Of a DNA stretch of 64,000 nucleotides, positions 1 through 7,876 are shown in pieces (position 1 is the stretch's first letter; each line of letters starts with the position of its first letter). A program made the position numbers and the translations under genes. This DNA is from CBDFHJ01 sp965247635. GTDB taxonomy: Bacteria > Chloroflexota > Dehalococcoidia > Lucifugimonadales > Australimonadaceae. The notes beneath the pieces were generated by a model. It did not search any database. It saw nothing but the letters and a program-made list of their open reading frames with translations, and had not been told where the DNA came from. Location of the stretch: the NCBI GenBank assembly GCA_965247635.1, contig CBDFHJ010000009.1, positions 124,001-188,000 of the forward strand, given 5' to 3'.

Positions 1-899
1 ACGGTCTATCCGAAGGCGACTTCGATCTGGCTTTGCGGGGGCTGCTGGGAGAGGACGCACCGGTATCGGCGAGCACGGTGGCCCGGTTGAAGTCCAAGTG
101 GAACGATGAGCTTGCCCAATGGCGCAGCCGGCCCCTAGATGACCTGGAAGTGGTCTACATGTGGGTGGATGGAGTCTACGTCAAGGCTGGTCTTGAGAAG
201 GAGAAGGCGGCAGTACTGGTGGTGGTGGCGGCCCTGAGCGACGGGAGCAAGGTGGTGGTGAGCGCTGTTCCCGGATACAGGGAGTCCACAGAGAACTGGT
301 CCGATGTGCTCAGGGACATGAGGCGCCGCGGGCTGGAGTGCCCGAGGCTGGTGGTTGGGGACGGACACCTGGGCATCTGGGGAGCTCTGCGCAACGTCTA
401 TCCGCAGGCGGCAGAGCAACGCTGCTGGAACCACAAGATCGTAAACGTGCTCGCCAAGCTTCCAAAGCGACAACAGGACCAGGCCAAGCTCATGCTGCGT
501 ACTATCCCCTACGCGCCGACTCGGACAGAGGCTGAGCGGCTCAGGACGGTGTTCACCAGGTGGTGCGGCGACCATTCCTACGAGGCGGCCTCAGAGGCCT
601 TGGAGCGGGACTGGGACCGCATGGTCACCTTCTATGACTTCCCAAAGGAGCACTGGGGGCACCTTCGCACGACGAACCCGGTAGAATCACCCTTCGCGGC
701 CCTCAGGCTTCGGACCGATGCCGCCAAGCGCTACAAGAGGGTCGATCGGGCGATAGCGGTGATCTGGAAAATGTTGATGGTCGCCGAACAGCGCTTCAGG
801 CGTCTGAAGGCCCCTGAGTTGATCGAAGACGTCTACCTCGGTGCACAGTATGCGGATGGAATCGCCATTGAATCAACGGCTGAGAAGGTCGCCGCCTGA
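1..899 (+). CDS. IS256-family (Mutator) transposase, 5' end outside the window
   Basis: DDE transposase that moves its own insertion sequence. The visible part matches the C-terminal 70% of the complete copy at 23710-24954 almost residue for residue. It holds the catalytic aspartates in YMWVDGVYVKAG and VVGDGHLGIWG and the glutamate in TTNPVESPFA, the usual IS256 pattern. The open frame begins before base 1, so the start codon is not seen. The TGA stop is followed by the IS right end (to about 929), whose terminal bases match those of the other two copies. The copies differ by only a few bases, which suggests recent movement. Family assignment is confident. Confidence 0.93.
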   Translation, partial: GLSEGDFDLALRGLLGEDAPVSASTVARLKSKWNDELAQWRSRPLDDLEVVYMWVDGVYVKAGLEKEKAAVLVVVAALSDGSKVVVSAVPGYRESTENWSDVLRDMRRRGLECPRLVVGDGHLGIWGALRNVYPQAAEQRCWNHKIVNVLAKLPKRQQDQAKLMLRTIPYAPTRTEAERLRTVFTRWCGDHSYEAASEALERDWDRMVTFYDFPKEHWGHLRTTNPVESPFAALRLRTDAAKRYKRVDRAIAVIWKMLMVAEQRFRRLKAPELIEDVYLGAQYADGIAIESTAEKVAA

Positions 900-929
900 T
901 GCCGTTTACACACCTATTGACGTAACCTC
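1..929 (+). mobile_element. IS256-family insertion sequence, right part of copy 1
   Basis: The right terminus (TTACACACCTATTGACGTAA followed by CCTC, ending near 929) is shared with the copies ending at 24983 and, inverted, at 23059. The left end lies outside the window. The sequence just beyond the right end is a truncated kinase gene, so this copy probably interrupted it or took part in a deletion there. Confidence 0.85.
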
Positions 930-1158
930 ACCTTTCCCCAAAAGACCTTGGTAGCCAGGTCACCACCCCCCCCCCCCCCCCCCCCCCTAACTCCCATGCA
1001 TACGCTAGCGACCAGACGCTGGCGGCTAGTGAGAGGTAGACCAGTGGCGTTGCGCCAGGCGAACTGCGACGTCTCCATGCCACAAGGGCAACGGCGGCCG
1101 AAAGGGCGCTTCCAACGAGCAAAGCCAACACAAACGGTGTGGAGTCCCAGTGCACCAT
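929..1158 (-). pseudogene. Truncated sensor kinase N-terminus (HisKA_7TM-like membrane domain)
   Basis: On the minus strand an ATG at 1158 opens about 55 residues typical of the N-terminal seven-helix sensor region of histidine kinases: one hydrophobic helix, a WRRRSSPGA turn, then LAASVWSLAYAWEL. After that the frame runs into a pure poly-G tract (C22 on the plus strand, 966-987) and the right end of the IS256 copy. Only the first two helices survive and no kinase core follows. I read it as the 5' stump of a gene destroyed by the IS or a linked rearrangement. The family call rests on the short motif and is moderate. Confidence 0.5.
966..987. repeat. C22 homopolymer tract
   Basis: Twenty-two consecutive C residues lie 37 bp inside the right end of IS256 copy 1, within the truncated kinase gene. 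Runs this long are rare in bacteria, and a second, longer one lies at 37197-37222. It could be a slippage tract or an assembly artefact. Confidence 0.9.
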
Positions 1159-1285
1159 GGTTCCTCGCAGCGAGGATTATAATCGCTTCAGCCCCGTCAT
1201 AACTGGGTCGTCATCGCTGAGCAACACGCTAGGATGGGCCATGCGCTGCTCCCGCGTTAGCAGGATGATGGCCCGGGTCGTTCCC

Positions 1286-1725
1286 TTACTCTGATACGCA
1301 GGTGATAGTGCTTCCGTGGTCCTGAACAGTACCGCATACGATATACGATCGAGAGCCCAAGACCGATTCCCTGGCCAACCTCAATGGCGGTGAAAAAGGT
1401 TCAAAAATTCGGTCAAGGTGGTCCGTCGCGATGCCAGCCTCGTTGTCGGAGGTTTTAATCTGGACCGATGGACGGTCTGGAGCTAGTGTCAGAGACACGG
1501 TGATCTTTCCGGCATCTCGCTGGTCAGACAGGGCGTCGGCCGAATTCTGGAACGAGTTGATAAAGACTGACCCAAGTTAAAGGGCATTGCCCCGTACCAG
1601 GGGCAGCCCCTCGCTAACCTCGCACTCCACGGTGATGTTCCTGAGCCGGAGCCGCTCGCCCAAAAGCAGCAATGTATTGTCCAAAGCTGTTTCCAGATTC
1701 ACTCGCTCGGGAAGGGACTACGTGG
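1286..1725 (-). pseudogene. Decayed histidine kinase ATPase domain
   Basis: Reading the minus strand from about 1720 gives a recognisable C-terminal kinase half: NTLLLLGERLRLRNITVEC, GLPLVRGNAL, a TAA stop, VFINSFQNSADALSDQ (N box), SDNEAGIATDHLDRIFEPF (G1), a frameshift, then GLGLSIVYGTVQDHGSTITC. The order and wording closely match the intact kinase at 2607-4175 (its N box reads VFINLFQNSIDALARK), so this is a degraded paralogue. The internal stop and frame change make it non-functional. No intact phosphoacceptor region is seen upstream. About 250 bp of unassigned sequence separate it from the response regulator at 1982. Confidence 0.65.
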
Positions 1726-1981
1726 TTGAGCACGGTAACCGCCGGGTATAGGCGTTCAAGTTGGATGTTCCCATACCCACGCCCTAGATACCCTCCCCCT
1801 CAATAGCAGGCTCGGCCACTCTACAAGGTCGTGTTACCGTGTGCTTGCCAGTCAGCGCCGTCGGGGAGCCGGGACCTGCCCGCGCGCGGGGTCCTCTTGG
1901 TCAGTGGTTACGTCATCCCTTTGCAGGGTTGGCACCCAGCCAGGGTGTGTGAACATACTCTAGCCGAGGCGAGACCCTTAA

Positions 1982-2605
1982 CTAAGGCTTTCCGGTGAGC
2001 TCAGGGGGCTCTTCTTCGTCGTCGAGCGTTAAGGGCCTGGCCCGTTCTGCAAGCAACAGCGCGTCCTCCGCCAGGCTGTGCAGGCCCACCCGCAGCACCT
2101 GGTAGTTCTCGGCGGCCGAGATAAGCTTGACCAGCCGCAGCTGGACCATTCGGTTTAGTGCGGTCACCTCCCGCTCTCGCTGTTCTACGTCAGCGGTACG
2201 CTCTTGGACCAACTCCTCCAGCCGCGCGGTGAGTTCCTTCACGGCGATGGCGTTCCTCACAGGTCCCCGGATCTCGAACCGATCAAAAGGCTTCTTCAGG
2301 AAGATAGTAACGCCAGCGTCGTAGCACGCCTTCACGGAGGTGGCGTCGCCAAAGGCCGTAAGGACAATGGCAGCGTAAGGGTCCGACGGCTTGAGTTTCA
2401 GGGAGGAAAGGAACTCCAGCCCACCCATAACCGGCATCCGCAGGTCCACGAGGATGACCGAGGGCTCAACCTGGCGGAGAAGTTCCAGGCCTTCTTGACC
2501 GTTGGTGGCAAACAGCAGGTTATACCCTTCTCGCTTCAGTTCCTCAGCCAGCGCTGCCCTTACGGGCGCCTCATCATCGATGATCAGAACGTTCGGTGTC
2601 GCCAT
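1982..2605 (-). CDS. Response regulator, receiver domain with C-terminal coiled-coil
   Basis: About 207 residues. An N-terminal CheY-like receiver (residues 4-120) shows the acidic pair in IIDDE, the phosphorylatable Asp in ILVDLRMP and the conserved Lys in FLKKPF. The rest (about 125-207) is a charged, heptad-like helix with no DNA-binding domain, so output is probably protein-protein rather than direct transcription control. I chose the ATG at 2605 because AAGGAGGG lies just upstream; longer reading would extend into the kinase gene. Only one base separates it from the kinase stop, so the two are translationally coupled and should form a cognate pair. Target unknown. Confidence 0.85.
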   Translation of the reverse strand: MATPNVLIIDDEAPVRAALAEELKREGYNLLFATNGQEGLELLRQVEPSVILVDLRMPVMGGLEFLSSLKLKPSDPYAAIVLTAFGDATSVKACYDAGVTIFLKKPFDRFEIRGPVRNAIAVKELTARLEELVQERTADVEQREREVTALNRMVQLRLVKLISAAENYQVLRVGLHSLAEDALLLAERARPLTLDDEEEPPELTGKP

Positions 2606-2606
2606 G

Positions 2607-4175
2607 TTATCCCTCCTTGACGGGCAAGTGAATGGTGACGGTGGTGCCCTTCGGTTGCTCGGAGCTAACAGTGATGTCCCCGCCGTGTCCCTGGACGATA
2701 CCGTAAACGATGGCGAGGCCGAGGCCGCTGCCACGGTCCGGCGACTTGGTGGTAAAGAAAGGTTCGAAAAGTCGCTCTATGTGCTCAGGAGCGATGCCAC
2801 TTCCGTTGTCTTCGAAAGCTACTCGTACGCTTTTGTCGTCCTGATTGGTGTCTACCCGGATAGATATGCGCGCGTCCCCGCGCTTGCGGGCGAGGGCGTC
2901 GATGGAGTTCTGGAACAGGTTGATAAACACCTGTTCCAGCTCGGTGACGTTTCCCATGACCAAGGGCAGGCTCTCCTCTATCTGCTGCTCCAGGGCAATG
3001 CTCAAGTTTTGTAGCCGCTGGTCCATGAGGAGCATGGTATTCTCGAGCACCTTGGAAATGTCCACGGGTGCCATCTGTACCTCGTCAGCGGCGCCAAAGG
3101 TGCGCAGGTGGCGAATGATCTCGTTGATGCGGGCTACTTGTCGGCGAGACTCGTCAAGACGCTGCTGGGCCGCCTCTGGGTCCAGCTCGTTGAGTTCCAG
3201 GTCTTCTTGAAGAGCGTTGAAGGTCGTATTGATGTACGTGAGAGGCTGGTTGATCTCGTGGGCCACGCCCGTGGCGACCTGGCCAAGGGTGGCAAACTTG
3301 CTCTGGGTCAAGGCCTTAGCGGTAACAGAGCTTCGTTCCTTCTCCAGGCGACTGCGCTCCGTGATCTCCTGACGCAGACGCTCGTTTGTCTCGGTCAACT
3401 GGCGCGTACGCACCGCCACCTGTTCTCCCAGATGGTCACGGAACCTCGACAGTTCTACTCGCATCTCTTCCATGGTGCGCCCCAGGCTTGAAACCTCTCG
3501 CGGACCCGTCGCCAGAACCTGAGTGGAGAGGTCGCCACTGGATATCCTGGCGGCGGCGGCGTTCAGGGTCCGAATGGGCCTGGAGGTAAAGGACCCAAGC
3601 CCATAGGCGAGCGCCAGACTCGCAGCCAGAATAATGAGGCCCTGCCAAATGTGCTGCCGGACGATGGCAGCTATCTCAGCGTTCAGGGGCCCAGTGTCGA
3701 ACCGTATCTGGATGCCCGCGGCGGCCTGATTGCCAATGACGATTGGGCCCGTGATGGAGGCATGATCGCCTGTAAGGCTGTAGACAGTCTTGAGCCCTTG
3801 GACCGCCGTCAGGTCCACATCTCCCCCGATGTTCTCGGTCGGGTACTTGGGGCCCGACGAGTCGGTGATCAGCCGCCCGTCAGGCCAAAAGACCCTGACG
3901 CGCGTGATGATCGGATCGCTCTTGACCATGGTGGCCGCCACATCTTTTAGCGAGTCCACATCGCCCATGTAAGCGTATTCTGCAAGGATTTCGTTGAGCT
4001 CCCGAACGAGGGTATGGCCACGATTCGCTAGAGAATCCGAGGCGACCGCGTGCTCGTGGCGCACGTCAAGGACGGTTACGGCGGTTACCGCCACGGCCAC
4101 TACAAGGATCGTCACGCCGACCGTCAGGGCGGCAATCCCCGATAAAGGCCCGGGCAGGTAGAGCCACTTCCTCAC
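2607..4175 (-). CDS. Membrane histidine kinase (NtrB/DctB-type)
   Basis: 522 residues. TM helix at about 11-36, a periplasmic sensor region of about 140 residues, second TM at about 175-200, HAMP linker to about 255, a coiled-coil, then HisKA with the phosphoacceptor in VAHEINQPL, and a HATPase domain with N box (FINLFQNSIDAL), G1 (FEDNGSGI), F box (LFEPFFTTK) and G2 (GSGLGLAIVYGI). All catalytic motifs are present. It lies between the upstream binding lipoprotein (4 bp gap) and the response regulator, so I infer that the lipoprotein presents ligand to this sensor. Family level is sure; the ligand is not known. Confidence 0.92.
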   Translation of the reverse strand: MRKWLYLPGPLSGIAALTVGVTILVVAVAVTAVTVLDVRHEHAVASDSLANRGHTLVRELNEILAEYAYMGDVDSLKDVAATMVKSDPIITRVRVFWPDGRLITDSSGPKYPTENIGGDVDLTAVQGLKTVYSLTGDHASITGPIVIGNQAAAGIQIRFDTGPLNAEIAAIVRQHIWQGLIILAASLALAYGLGSFTSRPIRTLNAAAARISSGDLSTQVLATGPREVSSLGRTMEEMRVELSRFRDHLGEQVAVRTRQLTETNERLRQEITERSRLEKERSSVTAKALTQSKFATLGQVATGVAHEINQPLTYINTTFNALQEDLELNELDPEAAQQRLDESRRQVARINEIIRHLRTFGAADEVQMAPVDISKVLENTMLLMDQRLQNLSIALEQQIEESLPLVMGNVTELEQVFINLFQNSIDALARKRGDARISIRVDTNQDDKSVRVAFEDNGSGIAPEHIERLFEPFFTTKSPDRGSGLGLAIVYGIVQGHGGDITVSSEQPKGTTVTIHLPVKEG

Positions 4176-4179
4176 GAAA

Positions 4180-5127
4180 CTACTCCCCGATTATCTGGGG
4201 TATCACTACTCTCAGCCAGTCCACCGCCGTCTCAGCCTCAGGAGGCAACGGGTCAAAACGCTTCGTCTCCTGAAGGCCTTCCAGGAGCTCTTTGCCCTCG
4301 TCCGTTAGCTCCAGGCCGACGAGCAGCTCGGTGATTCGCTGTACGAGGTCGGCATCGAGCCCCGGACGCACCGAGACCAGTTGTCTGGGGACGGTAAGGC
4401 TCTCGCCAAAGGGCATGATGCGCGCTTGCAGCTCCGGGGGAAGCTCGTCATAGTCCTCGTTTGAGAACCCTCCCGCAGCCACCTGGCCTGTTAAGAGTAA
4501 TTCCACTGTATTCTGCTCGTCCAGGCCGAAGAAATAGCCCACCTCGTCCGCGGCGACGGCCTCGTCTGGCCCGCTCAGCTCCCGAAGTACGTATCCCTCC
4601 TGATGGAGGATGCTGGCCGGCAATAAAAAGCCGGAGGTGGAGTACGGCTCTTCAAAAGCTACCACCTTCCCTTGAAGGTCCGCCGCGCTGGTAATGCCAC
4701 CATCACGGAGAACGATCAGCATGCTGGAGTAGGAAACGTTGCCCCTCTTCCACCGGCGCAGGATGACCTCTGAGTCGGACAATCGTTGCGCTTCCAGCGT
4801 GGGGTACACACTGTCGAAGTAGATATCTACCACCCCTTCTCTCAGATATCGTCCCATCTCAGGAATGTCGCGAGCGATCTCCACCTGTCCCGCTCGAATG
4901 CCGAAATCCCCCAACTGCCGGGCGGGGTAGTCCGCAAGGGGTTGGAACCGTCTGATCTTCTTCACGGGGTCGGTTGGGTCTATGTCTCCGAGGACAACAA
5001 TTTCGGAGCGCTCCAGGGTTGAAAGGACCGGAGTGCTGGTGGGTGTGGGGGTTGCAGTCCCGCAGCCGACTATGAACAGGGCAAGGGCGGCGGAAACCAG
5101 CACTAGCAGTAGGCTGGCGTTTCCCAT
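4180..5127 (-). CDS. PhnD-type phosphate/phosphonate-binding lipoprotein
   Basis: About 315 residues. A signal peptide ends in a lipobox (ALFIVGCG), followed by a Thr/Pro-rich linker and a periplasmic binding domain of the PhnD/phosphonate family: RFQPLADYPARQL near the N-terminus, VDIYFDSVYPTL, and LQGKVVAFEEPYSTSGFLLP. The start at 5127 is chosen because GAGAGGA lies 8 bp before it; the longer frame starting at 5202 lacks a ribosome site and would bury the signal peptide. No ABC permease or ATPase follows. The next genes are a kinase and a response regulator, so it probably acts as the ligand-sensing part of a signalling system rather than in transport. Ligand unknown. Confidence 0.85.
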   Translation of the reverse strand: MGNASLLLVLVSAALALFIVGCGTATPTPTSTPVLSTLERSEIVVLGDIDPTDPVKKIRRFQPLADYPARQLGDFGIRAGQVEIARDIPEMGRYLREGVVDIYFDSVYPTLEAQRLSDSEVILRRWKRGNVSYSSMLIVLRDGGITSAADLQGKVVAFEEPYSTSGFLLPASILHQEGYVLRELSGPDEAVAADEVGYFFGLDEQNTVELLLTGQVAAGGFSNEDYDELPPELQARIMPFGESLTVPRQLVSVRPGLDADLVQRITELLVGLELTDEGKELLEGLQETKRFDPLPPEAETAVDWLRVVIPQIIGE

Positions 5128-5516
5128 TCGATCTGTCCTCTCGGCTTCCATAGAACAAGCTTTCGAGAGTATGAGTATACACCGCCTCTTCGGATGTCCC
5201 ACGCACTGGGCCAGCCTCTCGTTGGAGTCCTACGGCAGGCGTAGCCTATCGCCAGACGGCTCGGCCTGTGCGCTGTCACCAATCTGACGACGGGGCGGTC
5301 GGTGTCCCTCCACATCAGCCGAAGCAGTTCACCGACGCTCATAGCCTCCGGGGCGTTCCGCAGGACTAGGCTGGCAGCCTCCAGGCAGCGCGCATACGCA
5401 GGCGGGAGGACATATAGGACCTGAACCAAACTAGCTAAGGCTAGTCACCACACTACAGCGCCGGCCAGGCCGGCGCTACGAATGGCGTCGTAGGACGTAG
5501 GGACCGTGCGGGTCGG
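5128..5516. other. Gap without an assignable gene
   Basis: Upstream region of the sensory operon. A minus-strand frame at about 5204-5429 has some coding-like wording (VLYVLPPAYARCLEAASLVL) but matches no family I know and runs into the lipoprotein leader. A short inverted repeat, GCGCCGGCCAGGCCGGCGC, lies at 5458-5476 and may terminate the gene upstream on the minus strand. Confidence 0.4.
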
Positions 5517-5738
5517 TTAGCGGGCTGGGAAACATGCAAGCCCTAGCTGTTTCTTCACCTCGTCCGGTGACATCTTTTCTGTGTCTAACGTAAGACTCAC
5601 AATTTGGGTCTTTTGGTCGGCCAGTACCTTTTCCACGCCCGGCAGCCTGCCGAGCTCGCGCTCAATGCGCCGCGCTCAGCCGGATCAGAAGATGGCTTTG
5701 TCCAGCACCGTCAGTTCAAGTTGTTCGATCCTCGCCAT
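5517..5738 (-). CDS. HMA-domain metal-binding protein, candidate selenoprotein (UxxU in place of CxxC)
   Basis: 73 residues if TGA is read through. The ATG at 5738 has a GAGGG-type ribosome site upstream. The product is a complete heavy-metal-associated (HMA, copper-chaperone/MerP-like) fold: IEQLELTVLD, then the metal loop, then ARRIERELGRLPGVEKV and a closing strand and helix (IVSLTLDTEKMSPDEVKKQL), ending in TAA. In the loop where HMA proteins have C-x-x-C, both cysteine codons are TGA (5685-5687 and 5676-5678), reading U-S-G-U. No other stop interrupts the frame. An 8-bp stem with a GGC loop lies at 5637-5655, its loop 28 nt after the second TGA. Observed: two TGA at the two Cys positions. 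Known: HMA needs a CxxC. Inferred: selenocysteine insertion. The alternative is a pseudogene. Confidence 0.6.
5637..5655 (-). promoter_or_regulatory. SECIS-like hairpin in the HMA gene
   Basis: On the minus strand GCTCGGCA pairs with TGCCGGGC (7 Watson-Crick pairs and one G-U) around a GGC loop. The loop starts about 28 nt after the second TGA and 37 nt after the first, within or at the edge of the spacing usual for bacterial SECIS elements. In a GC-rich genome hairpins are common, so this supports the call only alongside the TGA positions. Confidence 0.45.
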
Positions 5739-5935
5739 GGTGTAACCCTCTTACCCTCAAGTCTGGGGTGGGACAAAGCCGTCGGAGCTTTCCGTTGAGC
5801 CTCGCTCATGGGCGGTAGGGGTCGCAGCTGTGAAGTGCTAATCGGATGAGCGGCGGAGCCAGCTCTGCCTACGGTCTTCCAGCTTAGCACCATCAGCGCG
5901 TGCCACATGAGGCAGCCGACCGAAACGGCTTAAGC

Positions 5936-5941
5936 TATAAT
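5936..5941 (+). promoter_or_regulatory. -10 promoter box upstream of the second TGA gene
   Basis: A perfect TATAAT lies 53 bp before the ATG at 5995. No good -35 hexamer is seen at 16-18 bp spacing. It suggests that the downstream gene is transcribed from its own promoter. Confidence 0.45.
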
Positions 5942-5994
5942 CCATGGCGTTCATCGCCTAGCGTTCCCACTACACGACAAAATGGAGGCAACCC

Positions 5995-6384
5995 ATGCCG
6001 CGCTACATGATCGAGGCTTCCCACAGCCCTGACGCCCGCGAGTGAGTGCGGATCCTCGACGCCTTCGTGAAGGCGGGGTCCCACTACATGACTCGCGCTG
6101 AGTGGGGGTGCTTGGATGACGATCACCGGAGCTGGATTCTCGTGGAGGCAGAGGATGACACTGACGCTCGCCGGATGATCCCACCCGTGATCCGCCCCAA
6201 CGCCAAGGTGATCCGGCTCTTCGAGTTCACCGCGGAGCATCTCGACCTGCTGCATCAGCTTACGCCTGAGCAGTTCCGGCTGCTAAGAAAGCTCACTTCT
6301 GAGCAACTCAAGGAACTCCAAGGCGCACCGGCCGGGCAGGCCCGTGATCTTGTCCTTCGTCTGACAAAAGAGGGACTCCAGTAA
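5995..6384 (+). CDS. Small conserved-family protein with one in-frame TGA, candidate selenoprotein
   Basis: 129 residues with readthrough. The ATG at 5995 has an excellent ribosome site (GGAGG, 6-bp spacing), and the opening MPRYMIEASHSPDARE is followed by TGA (6043-6045), then in the same frame VRILDAFVKAGSHYMTRAEW and a long compatible tail ending in TAA. From memory it matches a small soluble family (openings such as MPRYLIE..H.....C, then a WGC motif and a VEAE...AR..PP segment) in which the TGA position is a cysteine; this needs an alignment. A strong two-part stem-loop follows the TGA at 6050-6081. Starting after the TGA instead would discard a conserved N-terminus that carries the best ribosome site. 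It is divergent from the HMA gene, 256 bp away. Function unknown. Confidence 0.6.
6050..6081 (+). promoter_or_regulatory. SECIS-like stem-loop after TGA
   Basis: GGATCC (6050-6055) pairs with GGGTCC (6076-6081) including one G-U. After a TCGA bulge on the 5' side, CGCCTTC (6060-6066) pairs perfectly with GAAGGCG (6069-6075), leaving GU at the tip. The apical loop is about 20 nt after the TGA, and a G-U in the loop with a bulged lower stem is the layout of known bacterial SECIS hairpins. This is the best-formed of the three hairpins. Confidence 0.55.
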
Positions 6385-6943
6385 CAGGTGAGAGGCTTTC
6401 CTCGCGAGAGGTCCGTATCCAAAGCGCTCCGGCTATAGTCATCCCGCAGGTGACCGCTGGGAATTGTGTTGCAGCGAATACGACGGCGGCTTGGCACCAG
6501 CCAAGTTGGCCCCCAACGTTCGCGCGGCTTCACGAACATCAGGGGTATTCAAGCATTGCGTATTGTCTGATGGAGATGTGGAAGGGTCGATGTCCACCAA
6601 TGCGCGGCTGACTTAAACTAGCTACTGCTCATTGACTGATCGCAACGCGGCTTACTGGGGCCCGAACACACGGCAAGGCGCCAGGGCGCCGCTCAGTCGC
6701 ATTCTCGGTGCCATCGTCGGCTTTTTCTTCGCCCCTTACCTCCTCGAAGTCTTGCCCATCGGCTTCGTGTTGTTTCGCTTCATTGCTCGAATAATCAGGT
6801 CTTCGGCCAGTCGGGTGAGATAATCGGACTTGGTCAGTGCTAGGAAGTGTTCCTCTTCAAAGACGTCTTTCCAACACCGACAACCCCCCACGTTGACGCC
6901 CCATGGCCCGCGTGCTAGGCTGGCGGAAAGCACATACGGCCCA
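6385..6943. other. Gap with two ambiguous small frames
   Basis: No convincing gene. A plus frame (6632-6823, TTG start) encodes a hydrophobic stretch (ILGAIVGFFFAPYLLEVLPI), and the opposite strand (about 6736-6905) encodes a charged helix-like stretch (TRLAEDLIIRAMKRNN). They overlap, neither has a good ribosome site, and no homologue is recognised. Confidence 0.35.
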
Positions 6944-7032
6944 CCGGGAGCTTGGGGAAAGCCAGGCTGAGAGGCCCCGACGGTTTCGGGGCGACCGGCA
7001 GACCTGATCTGGGTAATGCCAGCGCAGGGAAC
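6944..7032 (+). promoter_or_regulatory. TPP riboswitch (THI element)
   Basis: The conserved THI-box pieces occur in order: GGGAGC, CAGGCTGAGA, a stem loop GCCCCGACGGTTTCGGGGC, then GACCTGATCTGGGTAATGCC and AGCGCAGGGA. It lies directly ahead of thiGES and is followed by an intrinsic terminator, so thiamine pyrophosphate binding should favour termination and shut the operon down. Confidence 0.95.
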
Positions 7033-7037
7033 GACTC

Positions 7038-7069
7038 GACCACCGCTTCCCAGGGCTGGTGGTCTTTTT
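7038..7069 (+). terminator. Riboswitch-controlled terminator
   Basis: GACCACC (7038-7044) pairs with GGTGGTC (7058-7064) and is followed by TTTTT. It lies between the TPP aptamer and thiG, as expected of the expression platform of a transcriptional OFF switch. Confidence 0.9.
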
Positions 7070-7093
7070 GTTCCTCGGTAAGGAGAAGCCGCC

Positions 7094-7876
7094 ATGAGCG
7101 AAGACCTGCTGCAAATCGGCGAGTGGACCTTCCATTCCCGCCTCATCCTCGGCACGGGACGCCACCGCAGCGACGACGACCTGGTGGCCTCGCTGGAGGC
7201 ATCGGGCGCCGAGGTCGTCACCGTGGCCATCCGGCGGCTGGACCTGGACAACCCCCAGAAGCAGACCATCCTCGACCTCATCGACCCAGCCCGCTACACG
7301 GTGCTGCCCAACACCGCCGGCTGCCGCACCGCGGAAGAAGCACTGATGGTGGCCAGGCTGGTCCGGTCGTTGGGCCTGCCGAGCTGGGTGAAGCTGGAGG
7401 TAATTCCGGACCCGAAGTACCTGCTCCCCGACCCCATCGGCACGGTGGAAGCGGCCCAGCGGCTCTTGGAGGACGGATTTACCGTGCTGCCCTACATCCA
7501 CGCCGACCCGGTCCTGGCGAGTCGGCTCGAGGAGATGGGCTGCGCCACGGTGATGCCCCTGGGTTCCGCCATCGGCTCCGGCCAGGGCATCCATACCCGC
7601 GAGGAGATCGGCATCATCGTCGAGCAGTCGCGCGTGCCGGTGGTGGTGGACGCCGGGCTTGGAGTGCCGTCCGACGCCGCGCAGGCCATGGAACTGGGCG
7701 CCGACGCGGTGCTGGTGAACACGGCCATCGCCCAGGCCAAGGACCCCGCGCTGATGGCCGAGGCCTTCCGCCAGGGGGTGGAGGCCGGACGGAAGGCCTT
7801 CCTGGCAGGCCGCATCGATCGTAAGGCATACGCCAAGGCCAGCAGCCCGGAGGAAGGCGTGGTCCGCGCGCCATGA
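7094..7876 (+). CDS. thiG: Thiazole synthase
   Basis: 260 residues, the normal ThiG length. ThiG makes the thiazole phosphate half of thiamine from deoxyxylulose phosphate, dehydroglycine and ThiS-thiocarboxylate. Visible marks are FHSRLILGTGRH, the TVLPNTAGCRTAEEA segment, the Schiff-base lysine in WVKLEVIPDPKYLLPD, the VLPYIHADPVLA stretch and the phosphate-binding VVVDAGLGVPSDAA and ADAVLVNTAIA loops. The ATG follows AAGGAGAAGCC. It is the first gene of thiG-thiE-thiS, overlaps thiE by 4 bp and is controlled by the TPP riboswitch upstream. Confidence 0.97.
   Translation: MSEDLLQIGEWTFHSRLILGTGRHRSDDDLVASLEASGAEVVTVAIRRLDLDNPQKQTILDLIDPARYTVLPNTAGCRTAEEALMVARLVRSLGLPSWVKLEVIPDPKYLLPDPIGTVEAAQRLLEDGFTVLPYIHADPVLASRLEEMGCATVMPLGSAIGSGQGIHTREEIGIIVEQSRVPVVVDAGLGVPSDAAQAMELGADAVLVNTAIAQAKDPALMAEAFRQGVEAGRKAFLAGRIDRKAYAKASSPEEGVVRAP

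Noticed and set aside
5204..5429. Minus-strand frame upstream of the sensor operon
   Set aside because: Coding-like wording over about 60 residues but no family match and no start signal; it overlaps the lipoprotein leader.
6632..6905. Small gene either on the plus strand (hydrophobic) or minus strand (charged)
   Set aside because: The two overlap, lack ribosome sites and have no recognisable family; reported only as a gap.
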